The notes below the pieces were generated by a model. It was not told the origin of the DNA. It ran no database searches and worked only from the letters and a program-made list of their open reading frames with translations. Below, piece by piece: positions 24,697 through 32,603 of a DNA stretch of 33,581 nucleotides (the stretch's first letter is position 1; each line of letters starts with the position of its first letter). Source of the stretch: Desulfobulbaceae bacterium. GTDB lineage: Bacteria; Desulfobacterota; Desulfobulbia; Desulfobulbales; SURF-16. Made by a program: the position numbers and the translations under genes. The stretch covers positions 1 to 33,581 of the forward strand of contig JANTFJ010000001.1 in NCBI GenBank assembly GCA_024763495.1. Direction: 5' to 3'.

Positions 24697-25033
24697 CAAA
24701 AAAGCCTCTCTATCTTACAGCCCGTATATAATAGCTGCCCTGAATAAGCAATATATAAAATAAAAAATATATTTTTTCAGGTGCATAAATTACTTATTGA
24801 GCTTTCATCGTAAGTATTCGTTTTTTAGTTAAAAATATAATTATCTGTACACGGTTAGCTTAGGATCACAACTTAAATATCTTCCGTGGTTTTCTTATCC
24901 CGGCCTGGAGAGGTACTCTAATCACACAGGTCTTGAGTAAAAATAAAAAAATCAGCTAATTATTTAACATTCAATGATTTTCAAGGTTATGAGTTTTAAG
25001 GGGTGTGAGTCGTTACCAGTGAGTTATAATTAA
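24697..25033. other. AT-rich gap between rplX and rplN
   Basis: No gene. Mostly AT-rich. A stretch TTTTAAGG...GTGTGAGTCGTTAC near 24996-25015 resembles TTTTAAGGTGTGAGCAGTTAC at 28214-28234, so it is a probable degenerate family A end. No complete element is recognisable. Confidence 0.4.
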
Positions 25034-25402
25034 CTATAAAACCTCAGGAGCCAATGAAACAATTTTCATAAAACCAAGAGATCTTAATTCTCTGGCAACA
25101 GGGCCAAATATCCGGGTTCCGACCGGTTCACCGGTTCCAGACAACACAACGGCTGAATTATCATCAAATTTTACCATTGTATCATCACTCCTTCTAACCT
25201 CTTTAGCTGTCCGGACAATTACAGCGCGATGAATCTCGCCCTTCTTAACCTTCGCGTTTGGAATTGCTTCCTTGACCGTTACAACAATAACATCTCCAAT
25301 ACTGGCATATCTTCTTTTACTTCCGCCAAGAACCTTAATACATAAAAGTTTTTTAGCGCCTGAGTTATCGGCTACATTAAGTACTGATTCGGTTTGTATC
25401 AT
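25034..25402 (-). CDS. rplN: 50S ribosomal protein L14
   Basis: The 122-residue protein that bridges to 16S rRNA. MIQTESVLNVADNSGAKKLLCIKVLGGSKRRYASIGDVIVVTVKEAIP and GTRIFGPVARELR are hallmarks. ATG at 25402 follows GGTGAT. Normally less than 20 bp from rpsQ, here separated by 521 bp of mostly mobile-element sequence. Confidence 0.98.
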   Translation of the reverse strand: MIQTESVLNVADNSGAKKLLCIKVLGGSKRRYASIGDVIVVTVKEAIPNAKVKKGEIHRAVIVRTAKEVRRSDDTMVKFDDNSAVVLSGTGEPVGTRIFGPVARELRSLGFMKIVSLAPEVL

Positions 25403-25520
25403 TTTATCACCAGCTTTACTTCAATAATTTAATATTTATTTGATAATTATTCAGCCATACAAAATATGAATATAGTGATTATGTATTACATAAAAATGCA
25501 GGCTTTACTGTAGAACTATC
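25403..25520. other. Gap segment between rplN and a family A element
   Basis: About 118 bp of AT-rich sequence with no visible feature besides the left target repeat GAACTATC at 25513-25520. Confidence 0.3.
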
Positions 25521-25832
25521 GTAACTACTCATGGGTGGTAAGCTCCTAGCCCAGATAAACTGGAAGAGAAATTAAGGCTCTGGATAAGTCCCTTAACAGT
25601 AGATGCAAGTTGTTTATTTCAAAGAAATTTTTCAATTTCTTGCCACTCTTTTCAGTACCCCCTTGAGGGGTGTAAAAAGCACCAAAATTAATTCTAAGGG
25701 ACTAATGGTTACAAATCTCTGTATTTTTAAGTGGTTACAGGTGCCGTAGATTTTTGTCATCAGCCCGGTGCTGCCAAGTAATACGTAAAACATGCTGATG
25801 GCGGTAATATGCGGTGCCCTGTGAGCAGTTAC
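25521..25832. mobile_element. Large family A element with internal E segment, exact 8-bp duplication
   Basis: 312 bp: start GTAACTACTCATGGGTGGTA, end GTGCCCTGTGAGCAGTTAC. Exact direct repeats GAACTATC at 25513-25520 and 25833-25840. The interior holds a reverse-oriented family E segment (AGTCCCTTA at 25587 to TAAGGGACT at 25703) with CCCCCTTGAGGGG inside it, then the normal A right half. Because the outer duplication is exact, A and E may have moved together, or E entered later. Confidence 0.88.
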
Positions 25833-25923
25833 GAACTATCTATATATAATATCGCTGAACATTTACATATCAATTACATATATTGAAGAATTATGTCAAT
25901 CTATGAATCCCTATATAATATTT

Positions 25924-26181
25924 TTATACTGCTTTCTCGGTAATTTCCCTTAAACGCCAACGCTTATTCTTACTTAAAGGACGGCATTCTTCGATCATTA
26001 CCTTATCACCAATATTACATAAGTTATCGGGATCAGCAGCCATATACTTCAAATGACGTTTTATATATTTTCCATACAATTTGTGGCGAACAAGATTCTT
26101 AATCTGGACGACAATAGTCTTGTCCATCTTGTTACTGACGACAATTCCGAATTGAGACTTCTTCTTTTTTAACTCACCCAT
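25924..26181 (-). CDS. rpsQ: 30S ribosomal protein S17
   Basis: An 85-residue primary-binding protein. FGIVVSNKMDKTIVVQIKNLVRHKLYGKYIKRH and IGDKVMIEECRPLSKNKRWRLREI are diagnostic. The ATG at 26181 is chosen because GGGAAA precedes it by 6 bases; a TTG 12 bases further upstream (26193) is an in-frame alternative. 51 bp from rpmC, with no element. Confidence 0.96.
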   Translation of the reverse strand: MGELKKKKSQFGIVVSNKMDKTIVVQIKNLVRHKLYGKYIKRHLKYMAADPDNLCNIGDKVMIEECRPLSKNKRWRLREITEKAV

Positions 26182-26232
26182 CAATTTTCCCAAGGATATT
26201 ATTAGTTATAAAATATGTTAAAACTCTAATGA

Positions 26233-26424
26233 TTATACCTGTTGTTTTTCGTTTGCAACAGTCATCAGCCTGGCAATATCTCGTTTCATTTCCTTGAGCC
26301 TGGCGGTATTATCAAGAGGACGAATACTGTGTTGAAATTTTAATCTGTTAAACTCGTCTTTCAAGTCATCTTCTTTAGCTGAAAGCTCAGCAACAGTTAA
26401 TTTACGAAATTCTTCTGCCTTCAT
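26233..26424 (-). CDS. rpmC: 50S ribosomal protein L29
   Basis: A 63-residue two-helix protein at the tunnel exit. EEFRKLTVAELSAKEDDLKDEFNRLKFQHSIRPLDNTARLKEMKRDIARLMTV is the complete fold. The ATG overlaps the rplP stop (ATGA), giving coupled translation. Confidence 0.97.
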   Translation of the reverse strand: MKAEEFRKLTVAELSAKEDDLKDEFNRLKFQHSIRPLDNTARLKEMKRDIARLMTVANEKQQV

Positions 26425-26837
26425 ATTGTTGCGTCCTTACTTATAACTTTTGTCTCAAAGGGCAGTTTGTTACCAGCAAGAGTCAAAGCCTTCAAGGCAA
26501 GGTTTTCCTCAACGCCTGTAAGTTCATATAAAATTCTACCCGGCTTAACTATGGCTACCCAATACTCAGGACTACCTTTTCCTTTACCCATTCTGGTTTC
26601 AGCAGGTTTTTTGGTCATTGGCTTATCAGGGAAAACCCTGATCCACATCTTTCCACCACGTTTAATTGTCCTGTTGATAGTAATACGGGCAGCTTCAATC
26701 TGTTGGCTGGTCATTTTACCGCATTGAGTTGCCTTGAGGGCATAATCACCAAAACTAATCTTTGAGCCTCGATAAGCAGCACCCTTCATCCTGCCCTTCA
26801 TTTTTTTTCTATATTTTACTTTTTTAGGACTAAGCAT
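26421..26837 (-). CDS. rplP: 50S ribosomal protein L16
   Basis: A 138-residue protein of the A-site region. MLSPKKVKYRKKMKGRMKG, the conserved ISFGDYALKATQCGKMTSQQIEAARITINR and RVFPDKPMTKKPAETRMGKGKGSPEYWVA match. ATG at 26837 follows GAGGAAA. Confidence 0.98.
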   Translation of the reverse strand: MLSPKKVKYRKKMKGRMKGAAYRGSKISFGDYALKATQCGKMTSQQIEAARITINRTIKRGGKMWIRVFPDKPMTKKPAETRMGKGKGSPEYWVAIVKPGRILYELTGVEENLALKALTLAGNKLPFETKVISKDATI

Positions 26838-26943
26838 ATTATTTCCTCATCATCAATATAATTAAAGATGATAAATTTATCTCTACCTATCATGATTATA
26901 CAAAATATGATTATTTATATGTCAATGCTCGTATATGAAAACC
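26838..26943. other. Gap segment upstream of rplP
   Basis: AT-rich leader of about 100 bp with the left target repeat TGAAAACC at 26936-26943 and the rplP ribosome binding site; otherwise empty. Confidence 0.3.
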
Positions 26944-27114
26944 GTAAGCGTTCACCAGCACCTCATCTTTGCCCATTTGAGCCTGCTTGAATAGCACCAG
27001 CACCAGTATGCAGCGCAGGAACAGGTAAGCGAGGAACGAGACTCCGAATGAACAAATTGGTAAACGCTTAGAGTCTTAAATGTTGCAAAGAATTACTCCC
27101 TGGTGAACGGTTAC
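26944..27114. mobile_element. Family C element between rpsC and rplP, exact 8-bp duplication
   Basis: The best-preserved C copy, 171 bp. Ends GTAAGCGTTCACCAG and CTGGTGAACGGTTAC match as inverted repeats at 14 of 15 positions. Exact direct repeats TGAAAACC at 26936-26943 and 27115-27122. The module GGTAAGCGAGGAACGAGACT, followed by CCG, lies at about 27023-27045. Confidence 0.92.
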
Positions 27115-27232
27115 TGAAAACCAACGAGGAAAGGTCAACTACTACATATCAAAATTAGCTTATTTTCTGTTCCCTGTATAATAAAAGAGAAACGGAATAA
27201 AAAAACTGGTCTACAGAGGTGTTAAGGGAAAA

Positions 27233-27883
27233 TTAAAGAGTCAATCTCTTTTCAGTCTCCGGAAGAACTTCACCCTTGAATATCCAGACCTTTACACCAA
27301 TGATACCATAAGTAGTCTTAGCCTCAGCAAAGCCATAATCTATATCTGCCCGGAGAGTATGCAATGGAACCCGTCCCTCACGATACCACTCACGACGGGC
27401 CATTTCTGCGCCTCCTAAACGACCAGAGCAGGAAATTTTAACACCTTTTGCACCAAACTTCAAGGCGATATTTATCGCCTTTTTCATTGCCCGACGAAAT
27501 GCTATCCGCCGAACTAACTGTAAGGCAACATTTTCGGCTACGAGCTGGGCATCGGCCTCAGGTCGTCTTACCTCCTGAATATCTATCAGGCATTTTTTAT
27601 GGGTGAATTTATCAAGATCCTGTTTCAAAGCTTCAATCTCAATACCCTTTTTCCCAATAACAATTCCGGGACGGGCAGTATGAAGTTTAATCTTTATTTT
27701 TTCACCTGTTCTAGCGATATTAATTTTTGAAATACCAGCATGAAAAAGTCTTTTCTTCAGATACTTCCTGATTTTCTGATCTTCAAGCAAATAATCAACA
27801 TAATTTTTATCAGCATACCAGGTTGACTCCCAGGTCCTGACAATATTGAGACGTAATCCTATGGGATTGACTTTCTGGCCCAA
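27233..27883 (-). CDS. rpsC: 30S ribosomal protein S3
   Basis: The 216-residue mRNA-entry protein. MGQKVNPIGLRLNIVRTWESTWYADK opens it; the KH domain carries TARPGIVIGKKGIEIEALK and the C-terminal SGRLGGAEMARREWYREGRVPLHTLRADIDYG is diagnostic. The start is TTG at 27881-27883, fixed by GGAGG at 27889-27893; an ATG between the two is out of frame. Confidence 0.96.
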   Translation of the reverse strand: MGQKVNPIGLRLNIVRTWESTWYADKNYVDYLLEDQKIRKYLKKRLFHAGISKINIARTGEKIKIKLHTARPGIVIGKKGIEIEALKQDLDKFTHKKCLIDIQEVRRPEADAQLVAENVALQLVRRIAFRRAMKKAINIALKFGAKGVKISCSGRLGGAEMARREWYREGRVPLHTLRADIDYGFAEAKTTYGIIGVKVWIFKGEVLPETEKRLTL

Positions 27884-28078
27884 ATCATTCCTCCGTTAAG
27901 TGACTTGCACTATGTTGACTGTCTTTAATACAGCCTGACGTTATGATCATGACAACAAGATATTCAATAATGCATTATATATTCGCATTTCAATCAAATT
28001 ATTGTGCTTTGATCCCTTTTAGTGCCTTACTCCAGATCAAACACGAAGGCACTTATCCAATAAAAGCGTACTAATTTC
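27884..28078. other. Gap upstream of rpsC with a small hairpin
   Basis: No gene. AGTGCCTT (28021-28028) and AAGGCACT (28046-28053) form a perfect 8-pair stem around an 18-base loop; its ends resemble the unit at 18947. The rest is AT-rich. Confidence 0.4.
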
Positions 28079-28187
28079 GTAACTGCTCCAGAGCACCGAA
28101 TTTTTCCACCATCAGCCTGGCTTACGTATAGCTAATAGGCGACACCAGACCGATGACGAAAATCTCCGGCACCCTGTAAACAGTTAC
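28079..28187. mobile_element. Family A core element between rplV and rpsC
   Basis: 109 bp: GTAACTGCTCCAGAGCACCG at the left, CTCCGGCACCCTGTAAACAGTTAC at the right, with inner arms CCACCATCAGCC and GACCGATGACG. It matches only the right module of larger A copies, the counterpart of the minimal repeat at 23360. No duplication is visible. Confidence 0.65.
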
Positions 28188-28331
28188 AGTTCAGTGTTTT
28201 TCACGATCATAAATTTTAAGGTGTGAGCAGTTACCTGATTTCTTCTAGTTCAACAGATTAGTCTATCACTTCATAACTATTCAACGAGAGAATAATTTTT
28301 CTAAAATCGAACAGTTATGTAATATCAAAAA
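28188..28331. other. Gap downstream of rplV with an A-end remnant
   Basis: TTTTAAGGTGTGAGCAGTTAC at 28214-28234 is a family A right end without its partner. Nothing else recognisable. Confidence 0.4.
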
Positions 28332-28667
28332 CTAAATATTCTCATCAAGTACTACGGTAATATGACTTGATCTTTTTAATATCTTTGTTGCCCGTCCCAT
28401 AGCTCTGGGCCTGATCCTTTTAAGCATCGGAGCCCCATCAACAAATACTTTCTTAACATACAAAGTATCTACATCAATTGAATCATTTTGACTTGCATTG
28501 GCAACTGCTGACTCAATAATTTTTCGTAAAATACGTGCCCCTTTTTTAGGCATGAATCGTAATTTATTGAGGGCCTGTTCGACGTTCTCCCCACGGACGA
28601 GGTCAGATACCAACCTCGCTTTCTGTGGTGAAATACGAATATGTCTGGCAACAGCTCTGGCTTCCAT
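28332..28667 (-). CDS. rplV: 50S ribosomal protein L22
   Basis: A 111-residue protein with a loop in the exit tunnel. RHIRISPQKARLVSDLVRGENVEQALNKLRFMPKKGARILRKIIESAVANA and DGAPMLKRIRPRAMGRA are diagnostic. ATG at 28667 follows AGGAG. Normally close to rpsS and rpsC; here both gaps exceed 350 bp. Confidence 0.98.
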   Translation of the reverse strand: MEARAVARHIRISPQKARLVSDLVRGENVEQALNKLRFMPKKGARILRKIIESAVANASQNDSIDVDTLYVKKVFVDGAPMLKRIRPRAMGRATKILKRSSHITVVLDENI

Positions 28668-28782
28668 AGCTTTTTAACTCCTGGCTTAACCGGATAAAAG
28701 TAAGAGAAGTAATAATATTATATATTTTCTCTTCTATATTTAAACTTTTATCGCTTAACGCATTTTCATTAATCGAAGATTT

Positions 28783-28936
28783 GTAACCGTTCACCGGGGC
28801 TTCTTGTTTACTTATAACTCCAGCCTGTAGGCATTCTCCAGTGTCTTAGATTAAGTTCATTGGAGGTCTCTGTGCTGCATACTGGTGCTTGTAAGCAGGC
28901 CCAGATGAACAAAAATGAGGTTCTGGTGAAACTTAC
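28783..28936. mobile_element. Reverse-oriented family C element between rpsS and rplV, exact 8-bp duplication
   Basis: 154 bp: starts GTAACCGTTCACCGGGGCTT, ends GAGGTTCTGGTGAAACTTAC. Exact direct repeats GAAGATTT at 28775-28782 and 28937-28944. Inner AAGCAGGCCCAGATGAACAA matches C in reverse. Confidence 0.9.
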
Positions 28937-29039
28937 GAAGATTTCATCAGGCAGGGACGGCTGGCTGAACATCAGCTTCCCAGGCCCATCATATATCTAT
29001 TACATATAGAGCCCCTTTGCCAGTGATATCAATTATCCT

Positions 29040-29315
29040 TTATTTCGATCCCTTCCTGTCACCTGCATGACTATAAAATGTTCTGGTTGGAGCATATTCA
29101 CCCATTTTTTGTCCAACCATATTTTCAGAGACAAATACAGGGATAAATTTTCTACCGTTATGGACAGCAAAGGTAAGTCCGACCATTTCAGGTAATATAT
29201 CAGAACGCCTTGACCAGGTTTTTATAACCTTTCGTGAACCGGTTTCCCTGGCGTGATTAACCTTTTTCATTAAATGCTCGTCAACAAACGGGCCTTTTTT
29301 TACCGAACGTCCCAC
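29040..29315 (-). CDS. rpsS: 30S ribosomal protein S19
   Basis: A 91-residue head protein. RSVKKGPFVDEHLMKKV and the closing GQKMGEYAPTRTFYSHAGDRKGSK are diagnostic. The start is taken as GTG at 29313-29315 with GGAG 6 bases upstream, since the family begins just before RSxKKGPF; an ATG at 29339 would add eight non-conserved residues and has no good binding site. Confidence 0.93.
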   Translation of the reverse strand: MGRSVKKGPFVDEHLMKKVNHARETGSRKVIKTWSRRSDILPEMVGLTFAVHNGRKFIPVFVSENMVGQKMGEYAPTRTFYSHAGDRKGSK

Positions 29316-29399
29316 AATCCTCTCCCAAATAAATAACATTTTTTGATATTCAGAGCTTATCTACAGAATCGCAATTCTTTTTAAAACTGAACTATGATC

Positions 29400-29554
29400 G
29401 TAACTACTCACGGGGGGTAGGCACCTAATATTCGCTACCCCCTAATTTATAACTGTTTACAGGTGCCGGAGATTTCCGCGATCAGACTGGCACAGCATAC
29501 TGGTGCTGTGTAAGACAGACAGTTCGCGGGAAAATTCGGTGCCCGAGCAGTTAC
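29400..29554. mobile_element. Family A element directly after rplB, exact 8-bp duplication including the stop codon
   Basis: 155 bp: starts GTAACTACTCACGGGGGGTA, ends GGTGCCCGAGCAGTTAC. Exact direct repeats CTATGATC at 29392-29399 and 29555-29562. On the gene strand the 8-mer is GATCATAG, which includes the last serine codon and the TAG stop of rplB. Confidence 0.93.
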
Positions 29555-30376
29555 CTATGATCTTCTCTTAACAATATCCTTATCCGAAGATTTCCTTTTT
29601 CTGGTCTTGTATCCTTTCGTCGGTACTCCCCAAGGGGTACAGGGATGACGTCCGCCAGAACTCTTACCTTCACCACCACCCATTGGATGATCGTGAGGAT
29701 TCATGGCAACACCGCGTACACTTGGCCTTTTACCTTTCCACCGATTTCGACCTGCTTTGCCGAGTTTGCGGCTTTCGTGTTCGATATTACCAATCTGGCC
29801 AATACATGCCCGGCATTTACGGTGAAACCTCCGAACTTCTCCGGAAGGAAGCTTTACCAGGACATAATTTCCTTCTTTGGCCATCAGTTGAGCTGAGACA
29901 CCTGCACTTCGTACCATCTGAGCACCTTTGCCGATTCTCATTTCAACATTATGAATAATACTTCCCAAAGGGATATTACCCATCGGCAGACAGTTACCGA
30001 TTTTAATATCAACATTTTCTCCTGCCTCAACTATATCACCGACCTTTATCCCCATAGGAGATAAAATATACCTTTTTTCGCCATCAGCGTAGAAAAGCAA
30101 TGCAATATTGGCAGAACGGTTAGGATCATATTCAATAGAGGCGATCTTGGCGGGAATATCAACTTTATCCCTTTTAAAATCAATAACTCTATATTTTCTC
30201 TTATGACCACCACCGATATGCCTGGCAGTAATTCTACCATAATTATTTCTCCCTCCAGACTTACGAAGGGACTTAACCAATTTTTTTTCAGGTTTGTTTT
30301 TTGACAATTCGGGATTGTATATAGTTACTAATGTTCTTCTTCCCGGTGATGTCGGTTTATAGGTCTTTGTTGCCAT
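29555..30376 (-). CDS. rplB: 50S ribosomal protein L2
   Basis: The 273-residue protein essential for peptidyl-transferase centre assembly. Hallmarks: the N-terminal TSPGRRTLVTIYNPELSKNKPEKKL, the central RHIGGGHKRKYRVIDFKRDK, and VRGVAMNPHDHPMGGGEGKSSGGRHPCTPWG containing the conserved histidine. ATG at 30376. Its stop codon lies in the target duplication of the element that follows, yet the reading frame is exactly preserved. Confidence 0.98.
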   Translation of the reverse strand: MATKTYKPTSPGRRTLVTIYNPELSKNKPEKKLVKSLRKSGGRNNYGRITARHIGGGHKRKYRVIDFKRDKVDIPAKIASIEYDPNRSANIALLFYADGEKRYILSPMGIKVGDIVEAGENVDIKIGNCLPMGNIPLGSIIHNVEMRIGKGAQMVRSAGVSAQLMAKEGNYVLVKLPSGEVRRFHRKCRACIGQIGNIEHESRKLGKAGRNRWKGKRPSVRGVAMNPHDHPMGGGEGKSSGGRHPCTPWGVPTKGYKTRKRKSSDKDIVKRRS

Positions 30377-30626
30377 TGCAAACCCCGATTATATTATTTG
30401 CGTAAAGCTTATCCGTGTCTTACCTTCATTAATTTTACTTTTTCCAGGAGCATAAAATTTGCTCCCAAAGACAAAATCACAAAGGATGAAGGACTCTAAT
30501 TAATAACGATCAAGTTTAAATGCACGTCTTACGCTCTAGCTGAATAGTTACTTAAAATTCAATTATTGAATCAATGTCAAATCCTGTCAGCTTAACATTA
30601 CAAGTTCTCTAAATTGAATAATAATT
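30377..30626. other. Gap between rplW and rplB with a hairpin and a B-end remnant
   Basis: 250 bp. GGAGCA (30447-30452) and TGCTCC (30460-30465) form a 6-pair stem. AGCTGAATAGTTAC at 30538-30551 is a family B right end without a partner. No complete element. Confidence 0.4.
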
Positions 30627-30917
30627 CTAAATTTCTTCCAGAAAATCTACACTATGACCCTCAACCAGAGAGACAATAGCCTTTTTCCAATCCGATCTCC
30701 GACCAGCATAACGCCCCAGCCGTTTTTTCTTACCATGCATATTAGCAGTCCGGACTTTTATTACTTCTACATTAAACAACGCCTCAACAGCCTGTTTAAT
30801 CTCAATCTTATTAGCTCTAGGATCAACCTTAAAAACCAGATGGTTGTATTCTTCCTGAAGAGTCATGCCCTTTTCAGTCAAGCATGGTTTTTTTATTATC
30901 CCATAAATAGATTTCAT
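30627..30917 (-). CDS. rplW: 50S ribosomal protein L23
   Basis: The 96-residue exit-tunnel protein that docks trigger factor and SRP. IKKPCLTEKGMTLQEEYNHLVFKVDPRANKIEIKQAVEALFNVEVIKVRTANMHGKKKRLGR is complete. The ATG overlaps the rplD stop (ATGA), indicating coupling. Confidence 0.97.
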   Translation of the reverse strand: MKSIYGIIKKPCLTEKGMTLQEEYNHLVFKVDPRANKIEIKQAVEALFNVEVIKVRTANMHGKKKRLGRYAGRRSDWKKAIVSLVEGHSVDFLEEI

Positions 30918-31537
30918 GGCTGCAACCTCTCTTCAATTTTATCCAGACTAGGCTGAACTATAATCAATTTCTTATACAGCAGGATATCATAAACATTAAT
31001 ACCAATTACAGGAAGAACCTTATATCCCGGGACATTACGTGATGACCTTTCAAGTTTTTCGTCATGTTCCGGAACAACAATCAGGCAATTCTCAACTTTG
31101 AGATTATCCATAATATCAACAAATTTTCTGGTCTTAAATTCCTCAAGTTGAATTTCGTCAATTATGAGAATATTATCAGCTGAATTACGTGAACTCAGTG
31201 CCATACGCAATCCAATCCTTCTGACTTTCTTAGGAAGATTGAAACTGTAGTCACGGGGTTTAGGGCCAAAAACAGTTCCACCGCCCCGCCACACAGGTGA
31301 CCTTCTATTTCCCGCTCTTGCTCGTCCGGTACCTTTTTGCCGATATGGCTTTGCGCCGCTACCTCTAACTTCTGCTCTAGTCTTGGTACAGGCTGATCCC
31401 TGTCGCCGCTTAGCCAACTGCATGCGCACCACATCATGAAGCAAGTGAGAATCAACATCAACCCCAAAGATTGAATCTTGCAAATCTATCTCACCAACCT
31501 TTTCGTTACTGGTGTTATAAATATTGGTCATTGCCAT
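30914..31537 (-). CDS. rplD: 50S ribosomal protein L4
   Basis: The 207-residue protein whose loop lines the exit tunnel; in E. coli it also represses the S10 operon. RRQGSACTKTRAEVRGSGAKPYRQKGTGRARAGNRRSPVWRGGGTVFGPKPRDYSFNLPKKVRR is the hallmark. Start taken at ATG 31537 (MAMTNIYN) with GAGGGG upstream at 31545-31550; a reading from 31597 would add 20 unrelated residues. Upstream lies a family D element. Confidence 0.96.
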   Translation of the reverse strand: MAMTNIYNTSNEKVGEIDLQDSIFGVDVDSHLLHDVVRMQLAKRRQGSACTKTRAEVRGSGAKPYRQKGTGRARAGNRRSPVWRGGGTVFGPKPRDYSFNLPKKVRRIGLRMALSSRNSADNILIIDEIQLEEFKTRKFVDIMDNLKVENCLIVVPEHDEKLERSSRNVPGYKVLPVIGINVYDILLYKKLIIVQPSLDKIEERLQP

Positions 31538-31575
31538 TTTTCGGCCCCTCACAATTATGGCCTGTTTGGTATTTT

Positions 31576-31714
31576 GTAAGCGCTCGATGAACATCACCCT
31601 GCGATGTACCGATGTATTATCGCAGGCCGTGAAGCATGTACATAACAGCGTCCCTGAACCCCTTACAGTTATGGGTAGTTGTCGACGCTTGGGTGTACTT
31701 TATTGAACACTATC
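31576..31714. mobile_element. Family D element between rplC and rplD
   Basis: 139 bp: starts GTAAGCGCTCGATGAACATC, ends GTACTTTATTGAACACTATC, with inner arms CCGATGTATTATCGCAGG and CCTTACAGTTATGGG. Flanks GGTATTTT (31568-31575) and AGTATGTT (31715-31722) agree at 6 of 8, so a decayed target duplication is possible. Confidence 0.75.
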
Positions 31715-31882
31715 AGTATGTTAACTCACTAACACACTAAGGTGAAGAAACTATCAGACTTTTCAGGACTCTTTTATACTCCTTTCTCTACTAATCTATT
31801 TTTAAGTGAGCCCTTATATAATATATCCTGAGTTTCTTATTTTGGACTGAAATTCAAACGTAAGATACTAATGTAGAAACTA
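31715..31882. other. Gap upstream of the D element and downstream of rplC
   Basis: AGGACTCTTTTATACTCC resembles the AGGACTCTTTTCAGTTCCCC stretch at 19006; AAGTGAGCCCTTATAT resembles GAGTGAACCCTTAGAT near 12725. These are probable fragments of another repeat. No gene. Confidence 0.35.
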
Positions 31883-32512
31883 TTACTTTGTATAAATAGT
31901 CAGCATCCCTTGTTTTGCTCCGGGAACCCCGCCTTTAACCAGAATAACATTATCCTGTTCCCTGATATCAAGGATGATAACATTTTTTTTGGTTACATTA
32001 TTATTACCCATACGGCCAGGCATTTTTTTACCTTTGATAACCCTGCTTGGCCAGGCGCTGCAACCTATCGATCCCGGAGCCCGGTGAAACATGGAGCCAT
32101 GAGTTTTCCTACCGCCATGGAAACCATGACGCTTAATAACACCCTGGAATCCACGTCCCTTTGTTATGCCGGTAATATCAACTATATCGCCGACCTTAAA
32201 CAAATCAGTTAGAACTATCTCCTGACCAATTTCATATTGTTCAGGATCATCAACCCGGAACTCCCTGACATGGTAAAAACCACCCTTACCTGCTTTATTA
32301 AAATGGCCAAGCATAGGCTTGTTAATACGCGACTCTTTTTTTGAGGCAAATCCAACCTGAACAGCTTTATAGCCGTCATTTTCATCAGTTTTTTTCTGCA
32401 GCACTATACATGGACCGGCCTCAATGACCGTAACTCCGAATGCTGATCCTTCCTCAGAATAAAACCGGGTCATTCCAATTTTTTTCCCCAATATTCCAAT
32501 AGTCTTAGGCAT
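31883..32512 (-). CDS. rplC: 50S ribosomal protein L3
   Basis: The 209-residue assembly-initiator protein near the peptidyl-transferase centre. GILGKKIGMTRFYSEEGSAFGVTVIEAGPC and FQGVIKRHGFHGGRKTHGSMFHRAPGSIGCSAWPSRVIKGKKMPGRMG are diagnostic and include the usual methylated-glutamine region. ATG at 32512; AGAGG lies rather far upstream. It follows rpsJ by 91 bp with a hairpin between. Confidence 0.98.
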   Translation of the reverse strand: MPKTIGILGKKIGMTRFYSEEGSAFGVTVIEAGPCIVLQKKTDENDGYKAVQVGFASKKESRINKPMLGHFNKAGKGGFYHVREFRVDDPEQYEIGQEIVLTDLFKVGDIVDITGITKGRGFQGVIKRHGFHGGRKTHGSMFHRAPGSIGCSAWPSRVIKGKKMPGRMGNNNVTKKNVIILDIREQDNVILVKGGVPGAKQGMLTIYTK

Positions 32513-32557
32513 TGTTTAACCCAACCTCTGTAAATTCTTAAAAATTTCAATTCAGCT

Positions 32558-32591
32558 CTTTGCTCCGTCAAAAATTTAACGGAGTTCAAAG
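32558..32591 (-). promoter_or_regulatory. Hairpin between rpsJ and rplC
   Basis: CTTTG-CTCCGT pairs with ACGGAG-TT-CAAAG, 11 pairs with a two-base bulge, around a loop of about 10 bases. It lies 13 bases from the rpsJ stop. There is no element terminus here and no uridine run, so it looks like native structure, possibly a processing or regulatory site in the S10 message. Function is inferred. Confidence 0.45.
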
Positions 32592-32603
32592 CGTTTCTTC
32601 GTG

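Noticed and set aside
31538..31597. N-terminal extension of L4
   Set aside because: The extra 20 residues lie partly in the family D end and are unlike L4; GAGGGG supports the start at 31537.
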